Below, piece by piece: positions 32,809-41,255 of a stretch of 44,333 nt of DNA. The position numbers and the translations under genes are program-made. Below the pieces are notes generated by a model, which had not been told where the DNA came from, did not search any database, and saw nothing but the letters and a program-made list of their open reading frames with translations. Position 1 is the first letter of the stretch. Every line of letters starts with the position of its first letter. This DNA is from Bacteroidales bacterium (GTDB lineage: Bacteria; Bacteroidota; Bacteroidia; Bacteroidales; VadinHA17): positions 1 to 44,333 of the forward strand of contig JANYJP010000021.1 of the NCBI GenBank assembly GCA_025358455.1. The letters run 5' to 3'.

Positions 32809-34602
32809 CTACCTGCTGTATTTTTTCTTATCCTTCTTGCCGAACTTCTTATCTTTTTTAACGTCTCGGTTCCTGCTTTCAGGTCTGTCGCCTCTTTTCT
32901 TCTCAGGTTTTCTGTCGGACCATTTTGCAGGTCTTTTACCTGAACGATCGTCTTCTCTGTGCCCTTCAGGTTTTTCAAGAGCAAGCTCTACAGCGACCCT
33001 TCTGTCGTTGAACTTTGCATTATTCAGTGCTTCGATCAGATAGTCTGCAAATTCGGCCTCAACCTCAAAGAAAGAAAATGTCTTTAAGAGATCAATTTTA
33101 CCAAGAGGAACTTTCTTCTGGGTATTCTTATTTACCAGCTCAATAAGCTGCTCGGGATAAAATCCGTCAGTTTTACCAAGGTTTATAAAAAGTCGTTTAT
33201 AATTACCGGCATATTCTCTCTGAGAACCCTTCCTGTTTCCGCGATCTCTGTAATTGTCGTCACCCCCCCGGTCAACAGGTGACAAAATCTCATCCCCTGT
33301 TCTGTAATCATCAAGGAATCTGTCAAACTGAAGAGAAACTACCCTTCTGAGAAGTTCCTCCCTGTCGAGTCCCGACAATTTCTCAGTTATTTCAGGAAGA
33401 AATTTTTCAATCTCCTGGTGCTCGGTTACAACCGTTTCGAGCTTTTTGATCCAGTAGAATAATTGTTTCCCGCATATTTCACTTCCGGTAGGTATTTTAA
33501 TTACCTTAAATGGTTTTTTGACAAGTCTTTCAATCTGTTTAAGATTGTGCTGTTCCCTTACGTTTACCAAAGATATTGATATTCCTTTTTTACCAGCCCT
33601 GCCTGTACGTCCACTTCTATGAGTATATACCTCATTGTCGTCGGGCAGGCTATAATTGATAACGTGAGTAAGATCATCGACATCAAGTCCACGGGCAGCA
33701 ACATCGGTTGCCACAAGGAGCTGCAGATTTCTTACCCTGAATTTCTGCATAACTGTATCGCGTTGTACCTGCGACAGATCACCATGAAGTGCATCAGCAT
33801 TGTACCCATCCTCAATCAGCTTTGATGCAATCTCCTGAGTCTCTTTACGAGTACGGCAAAAAACGATACCATATATGTCAGGTTCTGAATCTGCTATTCG
33901 TTTGAGCACCTTGTATTTATCTTTTGCCTGGACAAGGTAATAACCATGTGTGACATTTTCGGCTGAAGCATTTTTTGTTCCAATTGTGATCTCTTTTGCA
34001 TTATTCATGTATCGTTTTGCTATTCCGGCAATTTCCGACGACATGGTTGCGGAAAAAAGAAGAGTTCTTCTTCCCTCAGGAACCTCCTCAAGTATCTCAT
34101 TTATGCTGTCAAGAAAACCCATATTGAGCATCTCGTCTGCTTCATCCAGAATAACAGTTTTGACAGCTGATAATTTCGCAGCACGACGTCCGATAAGATC
34201 TATTAACCTTCCCGGTGTTGCAACAATGATGTGAACCCCTTTTTTAAGTTCTCTTATCTGGTTATCGATGCTTGCTCCTCCATAGACTGCCAGAATTCTT
34301 AATTTACCGGTATATCTTGCATAGTCAGTAAGATCACCAGTGATTTGCATACATAATTCACGAGTAGGGCAAAGAATAAGTGCCTGGGTTGAATTTAAAT
34401 CTGTATCAGTCATTTGCACTAATGGCAGCCCGAAGGCAGCTGTTTTTCCTGTCCCTGTCTGAGCCAATGCAATTATATCACCCTCCTCACTGAGCATTAG
34501 TGGAATAACCTTTTCCTGTACAGGCATAGGCTGCTCAAATCCAAGTTCCTGAATAGCCTTCAGGATACCGGGAGTAAATCCCATTTCTTCAAAATTTGTC
34601 AT
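32809..34602 (-). CDS. DEAD-box ATP-dependent RNA helicase (DeaD/CsdA-like)
   Basis: 597 residues. All helicase motifs are visible: Q motif region GFEQPMPVQ, motif I AQTGTGKT, Ib TPGRLI, II DEAD, III SAT, then VFCRTRKET, ARGLDV and VI HRSGRTGR. After the core a DbpA-type RNA-binding domain spans roughly 470-550 (RLFINLGKTDGFYPEQLIELV...). The protein ends in a very basic Lys/Arg/Asp-rich tail. Such helicases act in ribosome assembly and mRNA decay, especially in the cold. A consensus -7 box at 34725-34732 implies a leader of about 115 bases with small hairpins. A strong terminator follows. Confidence 0.93.
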   Translation of the reverse strand: MTNFEEMGFTPGILKAIQELGFEQPMPVQEKVIPLMLSEEGDIIALAQTGTGKTAAFGLPLVQMTDTDLNSTQALILCPTRELCMQITGDLTDYARYTGKLRILAVYGGASIDNQIRELKKGVHIIVATPGRLIDLIGRRAAKLSAVKTVILDEADEMLNMGFLDSINEILEEVPEGRRTLLFSATMSSEIAGIAKRYMNNAKEITIGTKNASAENVTHGYYLVQAKDKYKVLKRIADSEPDIYGIVFCRTRKETQEIASKLIEDGYNADALHGDLSQVQRDTVMQKFRVRNLQLLVATDVAARGLDVDDLTHVINYSLPDDNEVYTHRSGRTGRAGKKGISISLVNVREQHNLKQIERLVKKPFKVIKIPTGSEICGKQLFYWIKKLETVVTEHQEIEKFLPEITEKLSGLDREELLRRVVSLQFDRFLDDYRTGDEILSPVDRGGDDNYRDRGNRKGSQREYAGNYKRLFINLGKTDGFYPEQLIELVNKNTQKKVPLGKIDLLKTFSFFEVEAEFADYLIEALNNAKFNDRRVAVELALEKPEGHREDDRSGKRPAKWSDRKPEKKRGDRPESRNRDVKKDKKFGKKDKKKYSR

Positions 34603-34724
34603 TTATAATTTTATGATGTGGTTTCGGGAGCGGAGGATTTGTTATCCCGGCCGAAATGAACTCAAATACAGACTGGGCAAAATGCCTGGCACGCTTCGTG
34701 GAAATCACTTTGTTTATTAGGGCG

Positions 34725-34732
34725 CAAAGATA
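34725..34732 (-). promoter_or_regulatory. Consensus -7 box for the DEAD-box helicase gene
   Basis: TATCTTTG on the minus strand matches TAnnTTTG exactly. The predicted transcript start near 34718 leaves a leader of about 115 bases, much longer than others in this window. Long leaders are a known feature of cold-inducible helicase and csp genes. Confidence 0.55.
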
Positions 34733-34769
34733 ATCAAATTTTCCTAATTGTTACATAATTAAAAGTTTG

Positions 34770-34796
34770 GAGTGCCCGGAGCGCCCGCAGTGCCCA
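34770..34796. repeat. Nonanucleotide repeat in the divergent region
   Basis: Three 9-base units in register: gagtgcccg, gagcgcccg and cagtgccca. It is GC-rich inside an AT-rich spacer, so it is not simple low complexity of the local composition. Confidence 0.65.
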
Positions 34797-34894
34797 GTAA
34801 ATCTAAACTTTATACCAACAAATACTAATATGAGTGCATTAAAAATATTAGTAGAAATCTACTAGTTTATACAATTAGTTAACAAGTAATTACA

Positions 34895-34902
34895 TAAATT
34901 TG
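34895..34902 (+). promoter_or_regulatory. -7 box directly before the deacetylase-like gene
   Basis: TAAATTTG matches TAnnTTTG exactly and ends five bases before the ATG at 34908. If used, the transcript would begin at or within a few bases of the start codon, i.e. an almost leaderless mRNA. It may also be a chance match in AT-rich DNA. Confidence 0.35.
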
Positions 34903-34907
34903 TAAAT

Positions 34908-36212
34908 ATGGATTCCCGGCCGGTCAGAATATATTCAGTTAAGGATGTACCTCGTTTGAGATATATAGCAGGTATAATACTTGGAGATATCCTTGGCTTA
35001 ACATGGGAAGTCATTACTGATAAGAGAAAGCTGGGGAAACATCCTGTTATAAACTATTCGGATGAGACAATTTCCGGCTCTTTTAGGATTGATCCTTGTT
35101 CCCTTTTATTTGAAACTGGAATTTCTGAAAGGGAGATAATAGTAAACGAATGGAAAAGATTACCGGTGTTTTTTCAGACATCTTCAGAATCTGATCTCCC
35201 TTTTGATATATTTGCAGCTTCATTTTACCTTATTACCAGATATGAAGAGTATCTTGAATTTCAGCCTGATGAGTATGGAAGGTTTAAAGCCGGATCATCA
35301 CTTGCATTTAAAAACGGATTCCTCGGAATCCCTATTGTGGATATATGGGCAAAAGAGTTGTCAAAGGCAATTCTAAAGAAGTTCAATAACCTGACTTTTA
35401 AGAGCAATGAATTTAAAGCCTTGTTAACAATAGATACTGACCAGCCATTTGCTTACCTGGGTCAGGGTCTTTTAAGATCACTTGGCGGACTTTTCAACGA
35501 CATAAAGAATAATAAAAGTACCGCTGACAGATATAGAACTGTTACAAACGGAAATGGAGATCCTTACGAGGTATTTGATTATATAACTGAAAAGATTGAA
35601 AGTCATAATTCTGATTCAAGGTTCTTTTTCCCTTTGGGTGACCATTCAAAATATGATAAAAATCCTTCATGGAAAAATGATGACTACAGAAAACTGATTC
35701 ATAATCTTTCTGCAAAATTTAAAACCGGATTGCATCCATCTTTTTATGCTGCTGATAACCAGGTTGCTATTAAAACCGAAGCTGCTCGTTTAAAGACAAT
35801 TTTAGGAACCGAAATCGTTTCCAGCCGTTTCCATTACCTTAGGTTATTTATGCCCCAATCATACCGCGATCTTTACAAGGCAGGAATTTCCGAGGACTAC
35901 TCAATGGGATATCCTGACGAACCAGGTTTCAGAGCAGGTATTGCCCGGCCCTTTTATTTCTATGACGTATCAGAAGATAAACCTACAACCCTTAAAATAA
36001 TTCCTTTCCAGATCATGGACGCCACTCTGTATGAGTATAAGAAGCTTGATGTCCATGCGTCTAAGGACTCGATTTTAAAATTAATAGACGAAACCAGGAA
36101 AGCTGGTGGTCTTTTCGTAAGTATCTGGCATAATACCTCATTGCTTGATAATGAAGAAGGAAGAGGTTGGAGAGAAGTATTTGAATGCATGCTAAAATAC
36201 CAGACATCATGA
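34908..36212 (+). CDS. Polysaccharide deacetylase-like protein (DUF7033 type)
   Basis: 434 residues, no signal peptide. The N-terminal part (about 1-165) matches the Bacteroidota-specific domain that precedes NodB-like deacetylase barrels: VPRLRYIAGIILGDILGLTW and PFDIFAASFYLITRYEEYLEF. The C-terminal part begins with ALLTIDTDQPFAYLGQG, where the metal-binding Asp pair of NodB deacetylases would lie, and includes TGLHPSFYAADN and GLFVSIWHNTSLL, the expected second-His region. These proteins occur in cell-envelope glycan loci of this phylum, and catalytic activity is not assured. The gene overlaps the next one by four bases (ATGA). Confidence 0.8.
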   Translation: MDSRPVRIYSVKDVPRLRYIAGIILGDILGLTWEVITDKRKLGKHPVINYSDETISGSFRIDPCSLLFETGISEREIIVNEWKRLPVFFQTSSESDLPFDIFAASFYLITRYEEYLEFQPDEYGRFKAGSSLAFKNGFLGIPIVDIWAKELSKAILKKFNNLTFKSNEFKALLTIDTDQPFAYLGQGLLRSLGGLFNDIKNNKSTADRYRTVTNGNGDPYEVFDYITEKIESHNSDSRFFFPLGDHSKYDKNPSWKNDDYRKLIHNLSAKFKTGLHPSFYAADNQVAIKTEAARLKTILGTEIVSSRFHYLRLFMPQSYRDLYKAGISEDYSMGYPDEPGFRAGIARPFYFYDVSEDKPTTLKIIPFQIMDATLYEYKKLDVHASKDSILKLIDETRKAGGLFVSIWHNTSLLDNEEGRGWREVFECMLKYQTS

Positions 36213-37114
36213 TAGTTTACCATAAAAACCAGGAGATTGACAGGGAACAGTGGGATAATTGTATAAGAAATTCACCGGGTGTTAAACCATACGCATATTC
36301 ATGGTATCTCGATATCATGTCGCCCGGATGGGAAGCTCTTGTTGACGATGATTATGATTCGGTTTTTCCGGTCCCGGGTATCAATAAATTCGGAATTCAG
36401 TATGTCCAAACCCCGGTATTCCTTCAACAACTTGGAGCCTTCTCACCTGATAACCCGTCGGCGCCTGCACTTGTAGAATTCCTTAATTTCCTGCCTGATT
36501 TCTACAGGATGATTGATTTATCTGTTGGGCAGAAGATTGAAATTGAAGGATTTAAAATTACAGAAAAGGCAAATTATGTACTTGATCTGTCAAAACCGTA
36601 CGAGAAATTGTGCGAAAACTTTTCACCACAATGCAGAAAAAATATTGAATCATCTGGGAAAAAAGGGTTTGAACTGGTTAATGGCATTATTCCCGATGAG
36701 TTAATTGATCTCTTTATAATGAATAAAGGGAAAGAGATCAGAGGAATAAGTGGTCGTGAATACCAACGACTCAAGAACCTGATGAATTTCTGCCTGATTA
36801 ATAAAAAGGGCAGTATAATAGGAGTAAGGGGTTCACGCAAAAAACTGATATATGGAATTTTTATTGTAGAGACACGTGGGAATAAAACCATGCTGTTCGT
36901 GGTTAATACCCCGCAAAGTCGTGAAAAGAATATCGGTTATTTTGCAATGAATGAATTTATTAAAAAAAATGCATCAACCAGGAACATACTTGATTTTGCC
37001 GGCTCCTCAATACCGGCTATCGCTTCATTTATGGAGTCGTTCGGAAGTATAAATGAACCATACTACAGGATCTACCGGAACAGACTTTTGTGGCCTGTGC
37101 GGATGTTAAAGTAA
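36209..37114 (+). CDS. FemAB/GNAT-like acyltransferase
   Basis: About 301 residues from the ATG at 36209, which overlaps the preceding stop (ATGA). A start 24 bases further upstream is possible but would lie inside the deacetylase gene. The protein resembles FemAB-type double-GNAT enzymes: an N-terminal half with AYSWYLDIMSPGWEALVDDDYD, then FSPQCRKNIESSGKKGF, and the C-terminal signature ILDFAGSSIPAIASFMESFG. FemAB-like enzymes add amino acids or acyl groups to cell-wall or glycan precursors. Translational coupling to the deacetylase-like gene suggests the two modify the same envelope glycan. Substrate unknown. Confidence 0.8.
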   Translation: MIVYHKNQEIDREQWDNCIRNSPGVKPYAYSWYLDIMSPGWEALVDDDYDSVFPVPGINKFGIQYVQTPVFLQQLGAFSPDNPSAPALVEFLNFLPDFYRMIDLSVGQKIEIEGFKITEKANYVLDLSKPYEKLCENFSPQCRKNIESSGKKGFELVNGIIPDELIDLFIMNKGKEIRGISGREYQRLKNLMNFCLINKKGSIIGVRGSRKKLIYGIFIVETRGNKTMLFVVNTPQSREKNIGYFAMNEFIKKNASTRNILDFAGSSIPAIASFMESFGSINEPYYRIYRNRLLWPVRMLK

Positions 37115-37185
37115 TTATCTTTTTAATCATTCCTAAGCCTCATGATGGTTGAGGAGTTCCTGCGCGTCTTCAAGGCTGGTCACAT

Positions 37186-37203
37186 ATCACTTAAAAAAGT
37201 GAT
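37186..37203. terminator. Hairpin between convergent FemAB-like and LDH genes
   Basis: ATCACTT, loop AAAA and AAGTGAT form a perfect 7-bp stem. It lies 71 bases after the FemAB-like stop and 112 bases after the LDH stop. Only a short TTT follows on the + strand, so it is a weak candidate terminator for either gene. Confidence 0.35.
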
Positions 37204-37315
37204 TTGAGAAAACAAATGATTAATGATTATGTTCAGGTTTTTCAGTCCATTCTCCTGATGACCCGGAATGGCTGAAATAAATAAAATAAATATTCGTTAT
37301 TGATTCTATTTATTT

Positions 37316-38275
37316 TTAAAGGGATTCAAGCGAAGCTTTAAGAACCAATGCTGAATGGGAGAGAGAAGCAAGTTCTTCGGGAATTAACTTACATTCTATA
37401 ATTTTAGCTACTCCGCCGCTTGTCACAATACATGGCACGCTCAGACAAACATCATAGATTCCAAATTCTCCATCAATCAAGGTGGATACCGTAAGCAGAC
37501 TATTCTGGCTGCGGAGTATTGCACCGGTAATCTTCACAAGAGCCAATCCTACTGCAAACTGTGTTGACCCTTTGTAATTAATTATGTGGTACGCTGATTC
37601 ACGAACCTGTTTCTCAATAAGTTTACGTTGTTTTTTCCAATCAGTGCATGTACCACACACGGGACAATAATCATCGAAATTCATACCGGCAACATGAGTC
37701 ATCGACCATGCTGCAAACTCACTGTCCCCATGTTCTCCAAGAATATATGCATGAACATTATGTACATCAATTCCACATTTGGTACTTAACAGATGTCTGA
37801 ATCTGAAACTGTCGAGTACTGTACCTGAACCAATAACGCGACTTCTGTCCCATCCCGATCTTTTCAATGCAACATATGTAAGCACGTCAACAGGGTTACT
37901 GACAACGACCATAACACCCCGGCATTTATGTTTTGATATATCTTCAGCGATATTTCCGACGACATCAGCGTTTTTTTTCAGTAGCTTCAACCGTGTCTCA
38001 CCTGGGAGCTGGGCAACACCGGCAGTAATTACAACAACATGTGCATCGGTATAATCCCGCGAAGTTCCCGCACGGATAATAACTGTTGGAAAAAAGGGTT
38101 GGCCATGTACCAGATCGAGTACCTGACCCTGCATAAGATCCTTATTCTGATCAAGCAAAACAATCTCATCTGCCAGCCCGCTTTGTGCAAGGGCATAGCA
38201 GAATGTGGCGCCTACTGCACCTGCGCCTACGATTACAACTTTTCTTCTAAGTTCTGAATATTCCTGTTTTTTCAT
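37316..38275 (-). CDS. ldh: L-lactate dehydrogenase
   Basis: 319 residues. The NAD-binding motif is VVIVGAGAVGATFCYALAQSG. Substrate-loop sequence GVAQLPGETRLKLL carries Gln at the position that separates lactate from malate dehydrogenases, with the catalytic Arg beside it. LDSFRFR and the active-site His in LGEHGDSE are intact. It reduces pyruvate to L-lactate in fermentation or runs the reverse. A CPVCGTC cluster lies near residue 218-224, in the loop before the KQRKLIEKQVRESAYHII helix. A near-consensus -7 box (TATCTTTA, minus strand) lies at about 38319-38326. Monocistronic by context. Confidence 0.9.
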   Translation of the reverse strand: MKKQEYSELRRKVVIVGAGAVGATFCYALAQSGLADEIVLLDQNKDLMQGQVLDLVHGQPFFPTVIIRAGTSRDYTDAHVVVITAGVAQLPGETRLKLLKKNADVVGNIAEDISKHKCRGVMVVVSNPVDVLTYVALKRSGWDRSRVIGSGTVLDSFRFRHLLSTKCGIDVHNVHAYILGEHGDSEFAAWSMTHVAGMNFDDYCPVCGTCTDWKKQRKLIEKQVRESAYHIINYKGSTQFAVGLALVKITGAILRSQNSLLTVSTLIDGEFGIYDVCLSVPCIVTSGGVAKIIECKLIPEELASLSHSALVLKASLESL

Positions 38276-38623
38276 TTTTCACTTTTAACTTTCAATTTTA
38301 TATTGGTCTGTGTAGTAGTATAAAGATACTGCCGGTCCTTCAATAATGCGTTTTATGAAGCAACTATTTCTTAAAAGGTAAACAATGAATATTGAAACAT
38401 GTTTTTCCGGGCAGGTATATTAAGAAGTGTGGAACAGCATTTGGGTTTCTGTAAAAATCCTTAAATCCTGATACAAATAAATAACCCTGATCTGGTTTTT
38501 AACTATAGCAATAATTACCTTTACGCCTGAATTTTAAACTTAATTTTTATTAGAAAAATTTCGCATTGTCACTGGTGATTAGCCGATTGACTTCAATACC
38601 ATTTAATATAAATGATCTGAATT
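38276..38623. other. Divergent region between LDH and the ChbG-like gene
   Basis: 348 bases without a credible gene. On the minus strand TATCTTTA near 38319-38326 is one mismatch from the -7 consensus and would serve ldh. The rest is AT-rich with no repeat, palindrome or hairpin that stands out. Confidence 0.5.
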
Positions 38624-39574
38624 ATGATGAAAACGAAAAGACTTATCCTTGTAATAGCAGGCTTTTTAGCCATTTTGAGTATCAGTGCACAGAATAGTAA
38701 GAACCTGGCAGAACTATTAGGCTATCCTAAAGATTCTAAGCTTCTTATAATCCATGCCGACGATATGGGATTATCTCATTCAACCAATACTGCCTGCATC
38801 AAAGCTTTTGAAAATAAAGGTGTTACTTCAGGAAGTATAATGATGCCTTGCCCATGGGCTCTTGAAATTGCCGGTTATGTTAAGAACCATCCTGGCATGG
38901 ATGTTGGAATTCACCTTACCATGACAGCAGAGTGGGATTCATATAAATGGGGAGGAGTTTCTCCATCTGATCAGATTTCAAGCTTGCTTGATAAAAACGG
39001 GGATTTTTATCCTTCGGTTGAAGAATTAGGTAAGGCAGCAAAAGTTGAAGAAGCTGAGAAAGAACTCAGGTCACAGATTGATAAAGCAATTGCACTAGGC
39101 ATTGAACCTACCCATTTAGATACACATATGGGCAGTGTGCTTGCAAACCCTGACCTTGTGAAAATTTACCTGAACCTTTCTGATATTTATCATCTGCCGG
39201 TTTTATTCCCTCGTGCTTATTTAAGCTGGTTTCCTCCTGAGATGGCCAAAGCACTTGGATCAAAAATTTTCCTGCTTGATAATTTGTTTATGCTTGAACC
39301 TAAGATGATCAATGGTGAATGGATTGAAGCATATAAAAAAGGAATAAATGAACTGAAACCAGGGCTTAACCAGATGATAGTTCATCTTTCAGTTGATAAT
39401 GATGAGATGCAGGCAATTAGTAAAGGTCATGATGACTACGGCTCAGCCTGGCGTCAGCATGATCTGGATCTGGTTTTAAGCAGTGATTTTAAAGATCTTT
39501 TGAAGTCAAATAATGTCATCCTGATAACCTGGAAGCAGGTAAAAGATGTGATGAATATGGTTACTCCCAAATAA
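38624..39574 (+). CDS. Secreted ChbG/YdjC-like carbohydrate deacetylase
   Basis: 316 residues with a signal peptide (KRLILVIAGFLAILSISAQ). The mature part has the YdjC/ChbG pattern: LLIIHADDMGLSHSTN with the metal/catalytic Asp pair, GSIMMPCPWA, DVGIHLTM, and THLDTHMGS, which supplies the metal-binding His residues. ChbG removes an acetyl group from chitooligosaccharides; relatives act on other acetylated sugars. Most family members are cytoplasmic and about 250 residues, so export and the extra ~40 residues are notable. The Fe-S protein gene follows after five bases. Confidence 0.87.
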   Translation: MMKTKRLILVIAGFLAILSISAQNSKNLAELLGYPKDSKLLIIHADDMGLSHSTNTACIKAFENKGVTSGSIMMPCPWALEIAGYVKNHPGMDVGIHLTMTAEWDSYKWGGVSPSDQISSLLDKNGDFYPSVEELGKAAKVEEAEKELRSQIDKAIALGIEPTHLDTHMGSVLANPDLVKIYLNLSDIYHLPVLFPRAYLSWFPPEMAKALGSKIFLLDNLFMLEPKMINGEWIEAYKKGINELKPGLNQMIVHLSVDNDEMQAISKGHDDYGSAWRQHDLDLVLSSDFKDLLKSNNVILITWKQVKDVMNMVTPK

Positions 39575-39579
39575 CTTAA

Positions 39580-40233
39580 ATGAAAAATATATTCGCACCT
39601 GGTTGTGCATTAATGTTGTACAAACCACATCTGGCCGATAAAATCCATTCGGTTCTGAATAGTAATATTGGAAGAATGGAATTGCTTGAAACATGCTGCA
39701 AAAGGGAACCTCAGCTAAAAGAAAAGGTAAATATTATAAATGTCTGTCCCGGTTGTGATAAGCGTTTCAGGAATGATTATAATGACGTAACAACTATCTC
39801 ATTATGGGAAATACTTGCCGGAAGTGATTATTTCCATTTTCCGGATTATAAAGGGCAGCTCATGTCAATCATTGATGCTTGTCCTACCCGGAATCAATCA
39901 CAAATACATGACGCCATCAGGATATTATTGAAAAGAATGAATATCACATTAATTGAACCGGATAAAACCCGTTCTGCCGGAACCTGTTGTGGAGATACAT
40001 TCTACGGCACAATTCCTGCATCGGAAGTAAAAAAACAAATGATAAAACGAACATCTGAAATGCCTGTTAATGATGTTGTAGTTTATTGTGTTTCATGCTC
40101 CAAGTCAGTATTTATTGGCGGTAAAGAACCGCATTATCTGGTTGACCTGTTATTTAATGAAACTACCATCCCGAAAACGGTTGACCCGGATGACTGGCAT
40201 AAAGAACTTGAAGTATATATAGATAATCATTAA
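39580..40233 (+). CDS. CCG-domain (HdrB/GlpC-like) Fe-S protein, stand-alone
   Basis: 217 residues. Two cysteine-rich CCG-type units are visible: ETCCKREP with NVCPGCDKRF, and GTCCGDTFYG with YCVSCSKSVF. This domain binds a noncubane [4Fe-4S] cluster or zinc in heterodisulfide reductase HdrB, glycerol-3-phosphate dehydrogenase GlpC, LutA and succinate dehydrogenase SdhE types. Here it stands alone, without the usual 4Fe-4S ferredoxin or flavin partner. The gene begins five bases after the secreted deacetylase, an odd pairing. Its stop codon directly abuts the end of a short minus-strand frame downstream of ftsE. Confidence 0.8.
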   Translation: MKNIFAPGCALMLYKPHLADKIHSVLNSNIGRMELLETCCKREPQLKEKVNIINVCPGCDKRFRNDYNDVTTISLWEILAGSDYFHFPDYKGQLMSIIDACPTRNQSQIHDAIRILLKRMNITLIEPDKTRSAGTCCGDTFYGTIPASEVKKQMIKRTSEMPVNDVVVYCVSCSKSVFIGGKEPHYLVDLLFNETTIPKTVDPDDWHKELEVYIDNH

Positions 40234-40308
40234 TCAGCGATCATCTTCATCATCTGATTCCAATAATATATTACCGCACTCATGGTCTTGCGATTGGACG
40301 GCCTGCAT
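40234..40308 (-). CDS. Possible 24-residue acidic peptide after ftsE
   Basis: An ATG frame begins four bases after the ftsE stop codon and encodes a 24-residue peptide ending in LLESDDEDDR. It ends exactly next to the convergent Fe-S gene stop. The tight spacing to ftsE fits translational coupling, but the frame is short and could be chance; the acidic end comes from GAT/GAA codons in a trinucleotide-like stretch. Confidence 0.25.
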   Translation of the reverse strand: MQAVQSQDHECGNILLESDDEDDR

Positions 40309-40312
40309 TTTG

Positions 40313-41026
40313 TTATCCCAACAACTCCATTTCCTCGTCAGCCATAACTTCCATAAGTTTGCCATCATCAAACTTAATTGTTCTGGCTGAGAATTTTTTA
40401 AGCAGAGTATAGTTATGTGTTGCCACAACTACAGCTCTTCCTGTTTTGCTGATATCAATAAGAAGTCTGATTATTCCCTCAGATGTTTCCGGGTCGAGAT
40501 TGCCTGTGGGTTCATCAGCAAGGATAATATCAGGATCATTAAGGAGCGCTCTTCCAATTACCACTCGCTGTTGTTCACCTCCGGATAGCTGATGAGGCAT
40601 TTTATAGCCTTTTAGTCCCAGTCCTACTTTTTCAAGAACTTCCCCGATACGGGTATCTATCTCTTTTTTGTTTTTCCAGCCTGTAGCTTTTAAAACAAAT
40701 TCAAGATTCTCATTTACTGACCTGTCGATGAGTAATTGAAAATCCTGAAATACTATCCCTATCTTTCTGCGCAGGTAGGGAATTTCCCTTCTCTTAATTT
40801 TTGTAAGGTTAAAACCGGCAACAAGTCCGATTCCGTCCCTGAGAGGGATCTGGGCATTCAGAGTTTTAATTAAACTCGATTTTCCACTGCCAACCCTGCC
40901 AACAAGATAAATAAATTCACCCTTCCCAACACTTAGATTAACATTGGTGAGTACAAGATGATCCTGCTGCCATATTGTACAGTCTGTCAGCTCAATAATT
41001 ATATCAAGTGGAAGATTTTCCTGCAT
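40313..41026 (-). CDS. ftsE: FtsE-like ABC transporter ATP-binding protein
   Basis: 237 residues, a single ABC ATPase. Walker A is [10 protein letters not shown]-loop VFQDFQLL, signature LSGGEQQRV, Walker [16 protein letters not shown] and the H-switch ATHNYTLL. The [20 protein letters not shown] and [17 protein letters not shown] stretches are typical of FtsE, which with FtsX controls peptidoglycan hydrolases at the division site. No ftsX is adjacent, a common situation in Bacteroidota. On the minus strand TATTTTG lies about 20 bases before the start and resembles a -7 box with one base missing. The start codon is the ATG giving MQENLPLD. Confidence 0.88.
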   Translation of the reverse strand: MQENLPLDIIIELTDCTIWQQDHLVLTNVNLSVGKGEFIYLVGRVGSGKSSLIKTLNAQIPLRDGIGLVAGFNLTKIKRREIPYLRRKIGIVFQDFQLLIDRSVNENLEFVLKATGWKNKKEIDTRIGEVLEKVGLGLKGYKMPHQLSGGEQQRVVIGRALLNDPDIILADEPTGNLDPETSEGIIRLLIDISKTGRAVVVATHNYTLLKKFSARTIKFDDGKLMEVMADEEMELLG

Positions 41027-41164
41027 TTTCCGATTATTTAGTTTGCAAAATAAGGAAAGAATTCATAATTAACATTTATATGTTGATAAAATCAGTAATA
41101 AAGGCCGACTGACGGCGTTTAATAGTTGTAATTTTACATTTTGTCAGAAAAATAAGGGTAATTG

Positions 41165-41181
41165 TTATATGTGGCTTACAA
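41165..41181 (+). repeat. Left arm of a 17-bp perfect inverted repeat flanking the TPR gene
   Basis: TTATATGTGGCTTACAA lies 74 bases before the TPR start codon. Its exact reverse complement occurs at 44283-44299, right after the TPR stop. A TACATTTTG stretch at 41135-41143 resembles a -7 box with one extra base and would put this arm in the 5' leader. Confidence 0.85.
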
Positions 41182-41255
41182 TTAATGGATTATGATTTTC
41201 ATTGAATTATGAACTTAATTCACAGTTAATTGGATAAGACCAAAAAAAATAAGTT

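Larger units (their letters stand above)
34603..34907. other. Divergent region between the helicase and deacetylase-like genes
   Basis: No gene is seen. The helicase side looks like a structured leader: small hairpins CACG-ctt-CGTG at 34690-34700 and GGCA-aaa-TGCC at 34676-34686, GC-rich compared with the rest, downstream of the -7 box at 34725-34732. The middle holds a three-unit 9-base repeat (34770-34796). The right part is AT-rich and ends with a -7 box almost touching the deacetylase start codon. Confidence 0.55.

Noticed and set aside
32787-32984. Minus-strand frame of 65 codons at the helicase 3' end
   Set aside because: Alternative frame of the basic helicase tail; the tail in the main frame is continuous with the helicase domain.
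36185-36208. Upstream start for the FemAB-like gene
   Set aside because: Would overlap the preceding gene by 28 bases, whereas the ATG at 36209 gives the common ATGA overlap.
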